Positions 8,226-16,027 are shown, numbered from the stretch's first letter. The stretch is 34,496 nt of DNA from an uncultured beta proteobacterium (GCA_903826775.1 CAIKFU010000016.1:1-34496), one strand, 5' to 3'. Notes: generated by a model from the letters alone, not told the origin. Numbers and translations: made by a program.

Positions 8226-8795
8226 ATGACTAAGGATTCGGTTAATCAAGGTTTATTATCGGCTCAAAGTAGGGCACTGAAATCTTCTCGATCTATTGGA
8301 CAGATGGCCATGAATCATTCTAAGGTCATAGCTAAAATTAATCAGGAAGCCCTTCAAGAAATGACCAGCACTTTTCAAGATAAAATTTCCAATTTATTGA
8401 AAATGCAAAACCCCAAGTCGGCATTTGATTTTATTCAGGCTGAAATATTGCAAGATGCTGCGAAAGAGGTGGCTGTGTATCAAAATAAAATTTCAGAAAT
8501 TTTTGCGAGTGGAAATAAAGAATTGCACAGCATCGCTGGTGTGCTGATTCAAGAGTCCAAAAATGATCTGATTAATTTTATTAATGCTGCAACCGCCAGC
8601 ACCCCAATTAAATCTGAAGCATACGTTTCAATTTTTAAATCAACATTCAATACGGCTCTGCAAAATTTTGAGTTGATTCGAGCTGCAACGGCAGACTCAT
8701 TTGGTAATTTTGAAAAAAGCGTTGATAACGTAGCCAATCTGTCTAAAAATCAACCAGCGGATCACAAGAAGGTTGCAAAAAAAGTTAAAAGGTAG
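8226..8795 (+). CDS. Phasin family protein (polyhydroxyalkanoate granule-associated)
   Basis: This 189-residue, mostly helical protein resembles phasins, which coat polyhydroxyalkanoate granules and control their size. The repeated aromatic/amide pattern (FQDKISNLLKMQNPKSAFDF, then NFELIRAATADSFGNFEKSV) is typical of the phasin domain, and coiled-coil helices fill most of the length. The C-terminus is Lys-rich (DHKKVAKKVKR), as in DNA- or granule-binding phasins. The longest frame opens at a TTG at 8214, but the ATG at 8226 has GGGAG five bases upstream and is the better start. It appears to be a single-gene unit with its own upstream region. It implies that the host makes carbon-storage granules, although no PHA synthase is in the window. 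Confidence 0.85.
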   Translation: MTKDSVNQGLLSAQSRALKSSRSIGQMAMNHSKVIAKINQEALQEMTSTFQDKISNLLKMQNPKSAFDFIQAEILQDAAKEVAVYQNKISEIFASGNKELHSIAGVLIQESKNDLINFINAATASTPIKSEAYVSIFKSTFNTALQNFELIRAATADSFGNFEKSVDNVANLSKNQPADHKKVAKKVKR

Positions 8796-8849
8796 ATTTC
8801 TGTGAATCCTTACAAAATTAGTAAAATACTCTAAATAAATGTAAAAAAA

Positions 8850-8858
8850 TGATACAAT
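8850..8858 (+). promoter_or_regulatory. Candidate extended -10 promoter element
   Basis: TG-A-TACAAT (8850-8858) matches an extended -10 box and lies 44 bp before the acyltransferase start. I see no good -35 at the right distance, which extended -10 promoters can lack. Weak evidence. Confidence 0.3.
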
Positions 8859-8901
8859 TTACCAATGAAGCTTAATTATTAATACAGAAAATAAATTTGA
8901 A

Positions 8902-9528
8902 GTGCCTACTCCAATATATAGAGCAATTAAAAAATCGCTTACTGCATACACCCTTAAAACCGGCAAGTTTGTAGGTCTGTATAAGAGGGTTTGCAAGCCC
9001 GACGGCTATGCATGGGCAAAATACATCAAGCTTCATGGTGGTCTGTACGCCATGGGCGAGGGATGCAGCATCCAGACGAATGTGGAATTCACCGATCCCG
9101 CTTATACCCGACTGGGCGGCAATGTCCATCTTACCGGTTGCACCATATTTGGCCATGACGGCAGTGTCAACATGGTTAAGCAGGCGTTCAATATCGGAAT
9201 CGACTCCGTGGGGAAGGTCGACATCTTGGACAACGTCTTCATCGGCCATCAGGCCATCGTCATGCCAGGGATCACCATCGGACCCAATGCCATCGTTGCC
9301 GCCGGCTCGCTGGTGAACAAGGATGTGCCGGAAGGCAAGATCGTGGGTGGAGTTCCCGCCAAGGTGATTGGCACGATGGATGAGTTTGCCAGCAAGCGGG
9401 TTGCGGAAATGGCCGACCTTCCTTGGCGTGCCCACTCGCACATGCAGGGCAATTACATCGGTCCTCCCGACGATCTGCTTGATCAAGCCCGCATTGCCCA
9501 TTGGTTCAGGGATCCGGAGGATCAGTAG
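8902..9528 (+). CDS. Hexapeptide-repeat (left-handed beta-helix) acyltransferase
   Basis: A 208-residue member of the LacA/NodL/WbbJ-type acetyltransferases, trimeric enzymes that move an acetyl or acyl group from CoA to a sugar or small molecule. Hexapeptide repeats cover about 73-156, ending in the characteristic IVMPGITIGPNAIVAAGSLV and IVGGVPAKVIG. Candidate catalytic histidines are His85 (FGHDG) and His116 (IGHQA). The start is GTG at 8902; no ATG is available before the upstream in-frame stop. The gene body is strikingly richer in G+C than its neighbours (36/60 in 9241-9300, 39/60 in 9301-9360, against 22/60 in 8581-8640), with C or G favoured at third positions. This suggests recent acquisition. 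Only the first 50-90 bases look native. Acceptor substrate unknown. Confidence 0.85.
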   Translation: MPTPIYRAIKKSLTAYTLKTGKFVGLYKRVCKPDGYAWAKYIKLHGGLYAMGEGCSIQTNVEFTDPAYTRLGGNVHLTGCTIFGHDGSVNMVKQAFNIGIDSVGKVDILDNVFIGHQAIVMPGITIGPNAIVAAGSLVNKDVPEGKIVGGVPAKVIGTMDEFASKRVAEMADLPWRAHSHMQGNYIGPPDDLLDQARIAHWFRDPEDQ

Positions 9529-9731
9529 GCGACTGGTTGAATTTTTATTCTGTTCAACATCAAAAGCATTGAACTCCGTTGATAAAGCATTTAATGGACT
9601 AATACTTAGTTAATTAAATTAATTTCTAGAAATTAGCATAGAGATGCCGCATAACTTTTCTTGTACAAACTTGTGCAGTATTAATCATTGGTATTATGAA
9701 AGCATTCCAATAATTATTTGCGAGACTCATT

Positions 9732-10142
9732 ATGAAATCAGGTCTAAAGGTTGGGACAACTTTAACAAAGCGTTATGAAATAGATTTAGACCGTACTATT
9801 GGCTTTATGGGTGAACACTTGCGAGTTTATGCAACGCCGTGGATGGTTAAAGACATGGAAAGTACATGTAGAGATATTTTGGGTGACTATCTTGAGGAGT
9901 TTGAAAATTCTGTTGGTGCGCATGTAGAGATTGATCATCTAGGCCCAACGCTTGTTGGTATGTGGGTCGATGTTAAGGCAACCATTACAGCCATTGATGG
10001 AAGGCGAATTAATTTTGATTCTGAAATCCGAGATGAAATGGATTTAGTGGGCAAGTCAAAACATACGCGATTTATTGTTGATCTAAAAAAACAAAAAGAA
10101 CGTCTTGAATCTAAAGCTGCTGCGATTCGCAATTTGAAATGA
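9732..10142 (+). CDS. Hotdog-fold acyl-CoA thioesterase, FlK (fluoroacetyl-CoA thioesterase)-like
   Basis: A 136-residue single hotdog domain. The spacing of ATPWM (Thr35), DMESTC (Glu43) and DHLGPT (His69) reproduces the Thr42-Glu50-His76 triad of fluoroacetyl-CoA thioesterase FlK, with the same offset of 7 at every position. The pattern HTRFIVDLKK near the C-terminus is also typical. The enzyme would hydrolyse a small acyl-CoA in the cytoplasm, releasing CoA. This may serve to rescue CoA trapped as a dead-end ester made by the nearby CoA-transferase or dehydrogenase; that link is inference. Its own upstream gap of 200 bp suggests separate transcription. The family contains many thioesterases of unknown substrate, so a fluoroacetate role should not be assumed. 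Confidence 0.8.
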   Translation: MKSGLKVGTTLTKRYEIDLDRTIGFMGEHLRVYATPWMVKDMESTCRDILGDYLEEFENSVGAHVEIDHLGPTLVGMWVDVKATITAIDGRRINFDSEIRDEMDLVGKSKHTRFIVDLKKQKERLESKAAAIRNLK

Positions 10143-10213
10143 TTTTGATGAGCGATCATCCTTTTGCACAGTTGACTATATAGAAATTTAAAGTATTGTC
10201 TCAGGCAAAAACT

Positions 10214-10990
10214 TCAATTTTTCGCTAGCGACTTAATGAATTTCGTACGAATTAGCCACTGAACTACACCTTGTACTGAAATGCTTGCAATAACTGCAAT
10301 GGTACAGGCCTTAATCACTGATTCCTGTGGCCATAAAATTGCGAGCATGAAAAAGAAAGTAATAAAGGAATATAACCCCCTTATCATCCCCCGAAACATC
10401 TTTACAACTTGGTAATGCCCTTGAGATAAGTGAATGAATACGGCTAACACAAGGCTGATAACTGGAAATACCGCAAAAATTCCGCTCCAGACCCCGCCAA
10501 GATGTGATGCTAGCGTAGTTACGCTGATCGTTAAAAATGCACCCAATAACATTCTCCATGGCAGATCATGAAGTCTAGTTTCAATAGGCGCATTTGACTT
10601 TTTATTTGGCAATACAAATGGCGTTATGAAAAGTGATAAGCCTGCATAGGCATATGCCGCCATTGGATTCAGTGAAAAGGTTGAAAGAAAATAAGCAGAG
10701 ATTAGCCACGCTACAACTGATAAGAAGAGCGACAAAGGGCAATTAAATTTGATGCTTGCCCAAGAGTAGCTGATGGTAAACAGCATAAGAATTATTACGG
10801 CGGATGTTGCTGAAATGGCGCTAATAGACGCAAAGTCCGTTCCTTGCTCTAGAGCTATAAAGATGACAATTGGTCCTGCGACTACTGGAAATCCGGCCAG
10901 AAGACCGGCTAATCCCGATCCCCATTTTCTACCGGCCAACGATATAAGGCAGATAAAAAATGGGACGATAGTTAATTTGAGTATTAGCAT
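10214..10990 (-). CDS. Multi-pass membrane protein with internal duplication (paralogue of the gene at 25976)
   Basis: A very hydrophobic 258-residue protein with about 7-9 membrane segments. Two halves share a motif: GLLAGFPVVAGPIVIFIAL (29-47) in the first and SGIFAVFPVISLVLAVFIHL (169-188) in the second, each followed by a polar residue pair and QG. This suggests a duplicated transporter-like fold. The product is homologous to the one at 25976-26770; compare DLPWRMLLGAFLTISVTTLA with ELPVRVFLVCLLMGFVIFLS. No Shine-Dalgarno is evident before the ATG at 10990. It is transcribed away from the M24 operon and converges with the thioesterase gene. I do not recognise a named family; small-molecule transport is a guess. 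Confidence 0.75.
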   Translation of the reverse strand: MLILKLTIVPFFICLISLAGRKWGSGLAGLLAGFPVVAGPIVIFIALEQGTDFASISAISATSAVIILMLFTISYSWASIKFNCPLSLFLSVVAWLISAYFLSTFSLNPMAAYAYAGLSLFITPFVLPNKKSNAPIETRLHDLPWRMLLGAFLTISVTTLASHLGGVWSGIFAVFPVISLVLAVFIHLSQGHYQVVKMFRGMIRGLYSFITFFFMLAILWPQESVIKACTIAVIASISVQGVVQWLIRTKFIKSLAKN

Positions 10991-11316
10991 TTTTGAGGCA
11001 TTGATAAATTATTTCTGGATTTAGAGAGGAAATTAACCATTAATTTCCTTTATATTGATCATATGTATTTGAATCTAATGTATTTTCTTGTTTTTTAATG
11101 TTCAACTGATCATTAATAGGTATTTATACTGATATACATTAAGTGTTCAAGCGCTCATTATCATATGAAATTGTTAAACAATGAAGCATACTGATTGTTT
11201 GCAAGAAAAAATTTATAAGTGGTGGAGATAGTTGTCTGTTCTATGCTTTTATTAATACTTAGGTTTAATTGAAAATAAATAGTTGTTGGTAATGTAAATA
11301 CTTGGAGAAAAGACAA
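10991..11316. other. Divergent control region between the membrane-protein gene and the M24 operon
   Basis: About 325 bp without a gene, AT-rich, likely carrying the promoter of the long plus-strand operon. It contains the tandem TGTTCAA-N4-TCATTA elements and a further TGATCAT (11056-11062). No RNA gene was seen. Confidence 0.5.
11099..11160 (+). promoter_or_regulatory. Tandem operator-like repeats TGTTCAA-N4-TCATTA
   Basis: Two 17-bp elements with identical outer bases and different centres, TGTTCAA-ctga-TCATTA at 11099-11115 and TGTTCAA-gcgc-TCATTA at 11144-11160, lie 45 bp apart in direct orientation. The first contains TGATCATTAA (11107-11116), which also occurs at 20371-20380 before the binding-protein gene. 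This pattern fits a regulator that controls both parts of the cluster. Confidence 0.5.
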
Positions 11317-12582
11317 ATGGCAAATTTTGGTACGGTCGGGATGGATTGGCAGCAACGGATTAATTGGGACAGAATGCGCACTTACCGATTGGAGCGCGCT
11401 CGTGAACGCATGAAGGCCCATGGACTGGGCGCTATGTTATTAATGTACGACGAAAATATTCGTTATGTAACGGCGACGCTTACTCCAGGTTGGTGCAAAT
11501 TAAAACCAGGTTTGCGTTATGCACTTTTGTGTGGTGATGACGCCCCGGTTATTTTTGAGCAAGGCGACGTAGGTTTTCAACTAGAGCGTCACAACCCGTG
11601 GATTCCCAAGGAAAATATTAAGCATGCTTTTCCATGGATTAAAGGTGCTGCTGGCCCCGCTTCCATTATGCAGGTAACTAAATTTACCAATGGTATTTTG
11701 CAGGAAATGAAGAAAAGCAATGTCTCTGGGATGAAGCTTGGCGTGGATTTTGTTGATATCAATATGATTCAAGTTTTCAAAGATGCTGGCATTGATTGGG
11801 TTGATGGCATGACGCCGATGATGGAAGCGCGTGCCATTAAAAACGTGGATGAGCAAGAATGCATGAGAATGGTTGGCGCTATTGGTGATGCTGCCCACTG
11901 GGAGTGCATGAATTTTCTAAAGCCAGGCCTTACAGAAAATCAAGTTACTGCACACATCATGGAATTTCTTTATTCCATTCCCGGCATGGAAGATGTTGAG
12001 GACGTAATCGTTTCTTCCGGACCAAATACTTGGCCTAATTGGCGGAATTTTTCGGACCGAATCATTAAGCCCGGCGATATTGTTTTTATTGACTTGGCTG
12101 CTCTTACTTGGAATGGTTACAAGTCGTGTTACTACCGCACCTATTGCGTTGGACGCGAGCCTACTCAGGAGCAAAAAGACATCTATGCAACCGCTCTTGG
12201 CTGGCTTTATGATGCCATCGAAACCGTTAAGGTTGGTGCAACCACAAAAGATATTGCCTCCAAATGGCCTTCAGCCATGGATACATGGGGTTATGAGGAT
12301 GAGGACCAGGCAGCTGCAAACTTATGGGGTCATGGCCTTGGTTTGGCTCAGTATGACACTCCTGTTATTTCTAGAATTTGGTCGCTGGATTTCCCTGTTG
12401 AAATTAGACCGGGCATGGTTTTTGCTTTGGAAACCCAGCATGGTAAGAGATATGAGTGGGGAGTTCGTATTGAAGAAATGCTGATTGTTCACGAAGATCG
12501 AATTGAGTTGATTTCAGGCTTCCCTGTTGAGCAAATTACTGTTGTTGATCCAAAGCCAGGCTATTCTCGCTTCTTAAAATAA
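11317..12582 (+). CDS. M24-fold (aminopeptidase P/creatinase) protein, DddP-like, with altered metal site
   Basis: A 421-residue protein with the creatinase N-terminal domain (about 20-165) and pita-bread catalytic domain (175-421). The ligands seen are Asp259 (VFIDLAA), His339 (WGHGLGL), Glu372 (ALETQHG) and Glu386 (VRIEEML). The second Asp of the M24 metal pair, expected in the D-x-T/S-RT motif, is Cys271 (KSCYYRT). The N-terminal pattern resembles the DMSP lyase DddP, which itself is not a peptidase, but DddP residues Asp297 and Asp307 are Ala and Cys here. Peptidase activity is therefore doubtful; a hydrolase, lyase or C-N cleaving role in a catabolic pathway is more likely. The start is ATG at 11317 with GGAG nine bases upstream, rather than the TTG at 11302. 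First gene of the long operon. Confidence 0.85.
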   Translation: MANFGTVGMDWQQRINWDRMRTYRLERARERMKAHGLGAMLLMYDENIRYVTATLTPGWCKLKPGLRYALLCGDDAPVIFEQGDVGFQLERHNPWIPKENIKHAFPWIKGAAGPASIMQVTKFTNGILQEMKKSNVSGMKLGVDFVDINMIQVFKDAGIDWVDGMTPMMEARAIKNVDEQECMRMVGAIGDAAHWECMNFLKPGLTENQVTAHIMEFLYSIPGMEDVEDVIVSSGPNTWPNWRNFSDRIIKPGDIVFIDLAALTWNGYKSCYYRTYCVGREPTQEQKDIYATALGWLYDAIETVKVGATTKDIASKWPSAMDTWGYEDEDQAAANLWGHGLGLAQYDTPVISRIWSLDFPVEIRPGMVFALETQHGKRYEWGVRIEEMLIVHEDRIELISGFPVEQITVVDPKPGYSRFLK

Positions 12583-12589
12583 GCACCTC

Positions 12590-12618
12590 CATCCCCGGAC
12601 TATTTACGTCTGGGGATG
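12590..12618 (+). other. Intercistronic hairpin without a T-tract
   Basis: CATCCCCGGAC (12590-12600) pairs with GTCTGGGGATG (12608-12618) over 11 bp with one G-T wobble and a 7-nt loop. No run of T follows, so complete termination is unlikely. It may stabilise the M24 message or reduce expression of the downstream genes. Confidence 0.6.
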
Positions 12619-12649
12619 ACAAAGCCTTAATGACAATTTGAAGGTCGGC

Positions 12650-13942
12650 ATGAAACAGTTTATTTTTCCTATCTCAGATCCAATGGCTCTGGATCTCGAC
12701 CAGGTTGGTCCCAAGGCTGGCAATTTAGCAGCTATGGGCCGTTACGGATTGCCAATACCTGAAGGTTTTTGTATAGGTGCCGATGCATATCGTGCCCAGC
12801 TGGCTTCTTTGGGTATGGATTTAACGCCACGCCGCGGGACGGATGACGATGAAGTAATGAAGGCACGTCGCCAGGCAATTGCAATCCGTATTGGCTTGCT
12901 AGAAAGACCAATAATTCCTTCGATTCTTGAGCCGCTCCTTGCTTTTCGCTTGGAGCTTCTTAATTGCACTAATGGTGCTCCATTGGTTGTTCGATCATCC
13001 TCGCTTGTTGAGGATCGATTCGGATCTAGTTTTGCTGGGCAATTTGAAAGTTACCTTGGCTTGGATAACGAGGCTGATTTCTTAACTGCTGTTCGCGCAT
13101 GTTGGGCGGCTCTTTGGGCGCCGCGTATTTTGCGTTACATGATGAACCATGATGCAAGTCCAGCCGATACTGCAATGGGTGTTTTGGTTCAGCCTTTGGT
13201 TGCTGCTCAAGTTTCTGGAGGAGGGTTAAGCAAAACGGCTGACGGAGAAATGCTCATTAATGCAACCTGGGGTTTGGGTTCGGCAATTGCTCAAGGTGAG
13301 GTTGTGCCCGATAGATATGTTTTAAATGAAGAAGGGTTGCTTATTAGTAGTGAGGCTGGCAGAAAAAATCACAGCGTAGGTTGTCAACACCATCACCATA
13401 TGGGTGGTACGAAAGTTTTAAGTGGCAGCATGGTCTGGAAGCAATGCCTTACTAAGAAGCAAGTTACCGAATTAGGGATGCATTTGAAAAAGGCAGAAAC
13501 CCTAATGGGAATGCCAGTTGAAATTGAATGGTCTCTGGACGATACGGGTTTTAAATTGCTTCAGTCTCGGCCGTTGCATATGGAGCCCGCACAAGTTCCA
13601 GATGAGATTTGGCTTCAACATCCTAAATTAAGCGGTCAACCAGCAGGAGTTGGTTGGGGGACTGGACGTGCATGTGTCGTAACTTGCGAGTGTGAGTTAT
13701 CGCGTGTTGGACCTGGAGATATTTTAGTGACTAAAGTTGCTGGGCCCGCATTGAGCCGAATTCTATCTCGTGTTGCAGGTGTGGTAGCCGAATTGGGAGG
13801 GAGTACCTCGCATCTTGCTTCGCTTGCTAGGGAACGTGGGATACCAATGGTATTGGGCGTGCATGATGCTACCCAAAAAATTCCCGATGGAAAAAATGCC
13901 GCAGTTGACGGTGTAGCAGGAATAGTGAGATGGATGCCATAA
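12650..13942 (+). CDS. PEP-synthase/PPDK-like two-domain phosphotransferase (ATP-grasp plus phosphohistidine domain)
   Basis: A 430-residue protein with an N-terminal PPDK-type ATP-binding domain: GPKAGNLAAMGRYGLPIPEG (20-39), VVRSSSLVEDRFGSSFAGQF (113-132) and EIEW...LLQSRPL (291-309). A swivelling phosphohistidine domain follows, with GGSTSHLASLARERGIPMVL (383-402); His388 is the phosphoryl carrier. The C-terminal PEP/pyruvate-binding TIM barrel of PEP synthase (about 790 residues) is absent, so the acceptor must be bound elsewhere or be different. Phenylphosphate synthase (PpsA/PpsB) and rifampin phosphotransferase show how such modules phosphorylate unrelated substrates. A run of four His (247-250) sits between the ATP-grasp halves. 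The start is ATG at 12650 with AAGG five bases before it, not TTG at 12638. It overlaps the next gene by 13 bp. Role inferred: ATP-dependent activation of the pathway substrate. Confidence 0.85.
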   Translation: MKQFIFPISDPMALDLDQVGPKAGNLAAMGRYGLPIPEGFCIGADAYRAQLASLGMDLTPRRGTDDDEVMKARRQAIAIRIGLLERPIIPSILEPLLAFRLELLNCTNGAPLVVRSSSLVEDRFGSSFAGQFESYLGLDNEADFLTAVRACWAALWAPRILRYMMNHDASPADTAMGVLVQPLVAAQVSGGGLSKTADGEMLINATWGLGSAIAQGEVVPDRYVLNEEGLLISSEAGRKNHSVGCQHHHHMGGTKVLSGSMVWKQCLTKKQVTELGMHLKKAETLMGMPVEIEWSLDDTGFKLLQSRPLHMEPAQVPDEIWLQHPKLSGQPAGVGWGTGRACVVTCECELSRVGPGDILVTKVAGPALSRILSRVAGVVAELGGSTSHLASLARERGIPMVLGVHDATQKIPDGKNAAVDGVAGIVRWMP

Positions 13943-14934
13943 AAAAGCCACGCGTATTTATAACTCAACCAGTAGCTCAAAGCGCCATTGAGCGATTAAA
14001 ATTAGTTGCCGATGTTGAATGCAATCCCGATGCAAAACATGTCTTAGGCAAAGATGCCTTATGTGCGGCCGTCAGTAAGAGTGATATTTTATTTTGCCTT
14101 TTACATGATCGAGTTGATGCGGATGTGATTGGAGCCAATCCGAATTTAAAGATGATTGCCTCAATGAAGATTACACCTTCAGACATCGATGTTGAGTTGG
14201 CAAATGCAAGAAAAATACCAATAACAGTTATTCCACCGATTGTGACTGAGGCGACTGCTGATATTTGTTTAGCGTTAATTTTGTCTGTCGCGCGAAGAGT
14301 AACTGAAGGCGATTTATTGGTTCGGAAGGGGTACTTTCCGGGAGCGCAATCTTCGTTTCTTGAGGGGTCTATGGTTTCGGGGAAAGTAATTGGCCTTGTA
14401 GGAGGTGGAGGGCAAATTGGTCGGGCTGTCGCGCGAAGGGCACGTGGTTTTGGGATGAAGGTTCTTTACTGGGGACCACGTAGGATTTCTGAAAGCGATG
14501 AAAATGAGGCTGGACTTACATATGTGAGTCTAGAGCAGTTACTTGCTCAATCCGATTTTGTTTCTCTTCATACCCCTTTGAAACCTGAAACTCGTCATCA
14601 AATTGGTGTTACACAGCTCAATTTAATGAAGCCAACTGCATTCTTGATTAATACTGCAAGAGGCGGAATTGTTGATGAAGATGCTTTGATAGACGCTCTG
14701 CAGAATAAAAAAATTGCCGGGGCTGGGCTTGATGTTTTTGAGAATGAGCCTTATATAAATAAGTCATTTTTTAGTTTGAGTAATATGGTCTTAACGCCAC
14801 ATCTTGGGAGTGCAGTTGCTGAGCTTCGTGAAAAAATGGCTCATGTTGTAGTCGATAATATTCTGGCTGTTTTGAACGGTGCTCAAGCCCCCAATTGCTG
14901 GAATAAGGAAATTTTCTCTTCAGGAAATCAATAA
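13930..14934 (+). CDS. D-isomer-specific 2-hydroxyacid dehydrogenase (phosphoglycerate dehydrogenase-like), copy 1
   Basis: A 334-residue NAD(P)-dependent enzyme that interconverts a 2-hydroxyacid and a 2-oxoacid. The Rossmann motif GLVGGGGQIG is at 155-164 and the catalytic residues are Arg244 (NTARGGIVDE), Glu273 (DVFENEP) and His291 (TPHLGSA). The length fits the family without an ACT domain, so a serine-biosynthesis PGDH is unlikely. The ATG at 13930 overlaps the preceding gene by 13 bp and has AGGA upstream, so the two are translationally coupled. A second member follows immediately; the two share the fold but are clearly different in sequence, so they may act on successive or alternative intermediates. 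Confidence 0.9.
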   Translation: MDAIKKPRVFITQPVAQSAIERLKLVADVECNPDAKHVLGKDALCAAVSKSDILFCLLHDRVDADVIGANPNLKMIASMKITPSDIDVELANARKIPITVIPPIVTEATADICLALILSVARRVTEGDLLVRKGYFPGAQSSFLEGSMVSGKVIGLVGGGGQIGRAVARRARGFGMKVLYWGPRRISESDENEAGLTYVSLEQLLAQSDFVSLHTPLKPETRHQIGVTQLNLMKPTAFLINTARGGIVDEDALIDALQNKKIAGAGLDVFENEPYINKSFFSLSNMVLTPHLGSAVAELREKMAHVVVDNILAVLNGAQAPNCWNKEIFSSGNQ

Positions 14935-14999
14935 CAAAATAGTATTGCAATATCGCACGAAAATATTTCGTATTAAATATTTCAAAAAGGGGATTCTGA

Positions 15000-15989
15000 A
15001 TGGCGAAGGAAGCTAAAGTAGTTATTACTGACTATGTATGGGAATCGCTAGAGGTTGAAAAGACTATTCTCCAAGGGCTAGCAAGTTTAGTGCCTATGCA
15101 AACTAAAGGTCCTACTGAGTTTTTATCTCAAGCTGCTGATTGTGACGCATTATTAAATACTTATGCTGGTCCTATTACAGCTGATTCTATAGCCAAGATG
15201 CCAAATTGCAAGATCATTGCACGATATGGAATCGGCGTAGACACTATTGACCTTGAAGCAGCTACCGCTGCGGGAATCATAGTGACGAATAATCCAACCT
15301 ACTGCCTAGAAGAGGTAGCGGAAGACGCCATGGCATTGCTTTTAGCAAGCGCTAGAAAAATTGCTTTTTTTGACCGAATGGTTCGAAATGAGCGTTGGGA
15401 AGTTCCACCTGGAAAACCGATCTTTAGATTGGCTGGAAGCACTATTGGTTTAGTTGGGTTTGGAAACATCTCGAGGTTAGTTGCTGTTAGAGCTGCTGCA
15501 TTTGGCATGCGTGTACTGTTTTCCGATCCTTTTGTGCCTGATGGCAAGTTTAGCAATTTAGGCACCAAGGTCGAGTTAGATCAACTGCTAAGGGAAGCTG
15601 ATTTTGTGTCTCTACACCCGCCTTTGACAGCTCAAACACGGAAGATGATTAATGCTGATGCATTTTCAAAGATGAAGTCCACGGCATATCTGATTAATTG
15701 CTCGCGTGGTCCTGTAGTTGATACGGATGCATTGGTTAAGGCTTTAGATGAAAAACAAATTGCAGGTTGTGCATTAGACACTACTGATCCAGAGCCATTG
15801 CCGTATCCGCATCCTTTACGGAATAGGGAAAACGTGATTATTAACCCTCATGCAGCTTGGTATAGCGAGCAGGCAATGGCTGGACTTCAGTCAGGGGCGC
15901 CAAATGAGGTGAGAAGGGTTTTATCTGGTGAATGGCCAATAAACGTAGTAAATCCTGCGGTTCGAGGAAAAAATAGGGCTGGCTTGTAG
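15000..15989 (+). CDS. D-isomer-specific 2-hydroxyacid dehydrogenase (CtBP-like), copy 2
   Basis: A 329-residue member of the same superfamily, closest in pattern to the C-terminal-binding-protein-like bacterial group: RYGIGVDTIDLEAATAAGI (75-93) and NPTYCLEEVAEDAMALLLAS (98-117). The nucleotide loop reads GFGNIS (153-158), with Ser in place of the usual last Gly. Catalytic Arg236 (CSRGPVVD), Glu265 (TTDPEP) and His284 (NPHAAWYS) are present. A strong AGGGG precedes the ATG. The 65-bp gap before it has only a minor 6-bp hairpin (ACGAAA/TTTCGT). It would oxidise or reduce a 2-hydroxy/2-oxo acid in the cytoplasm; substrate unknown. Confidence 0.9.
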   Translation: MAKEAKVVITDYVWESLEVEKTILQGLASLVPMQTKGPTEFLSQAADCDALLNTYAGPITADSIAKMPNCKIIARYGIGVDTIDLEAATAAGIIVTNNPTYCLEEVAEDAMALLLASARKIAFFDRMVRNERWEVPPGKPIFRLAGSTIGLVGFGNISRLVAVRAAAFGMRVLFSDPFVPDGKFSNLGTKVELDQLLREADFVSLHPPLTAQTRKMINADAFSKMKSTAYLINCSRGPVVDTDALVKALDEKQIAGCALDTTDPEPLPYPHPLRNRENVIINPHAAWYSEQAMAGLQSGAPNEVRRVLSGEWPINVVNPAVRGKNRAGL

Positions 15990-16027
15990 GATTACTGCGA
16001 AGTAACTAAAAAGGGGTGCGAATAATA

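Noticed and set aside
8872..9501. 209-codon minus-strand frame opposite the acyltransferase
   Set aside because: Antisense shadow; high GC with biased third positions opens long opposite frames. The plus strand has clear hexapeptide motifs.
11317..12582. Ordinary Xaa-Pro aminopeptidase
   Set aside because: One metal-binding Asp is replaced by Cys, and the catabolic context gives no sign of a peptide role.
14955..14975. Small hairpin between the two hydroxyacid dehydrogenase genes
   Set aside because: Only a 6-bp AT-rich stem without a T-tract; too weak to call a terminator.
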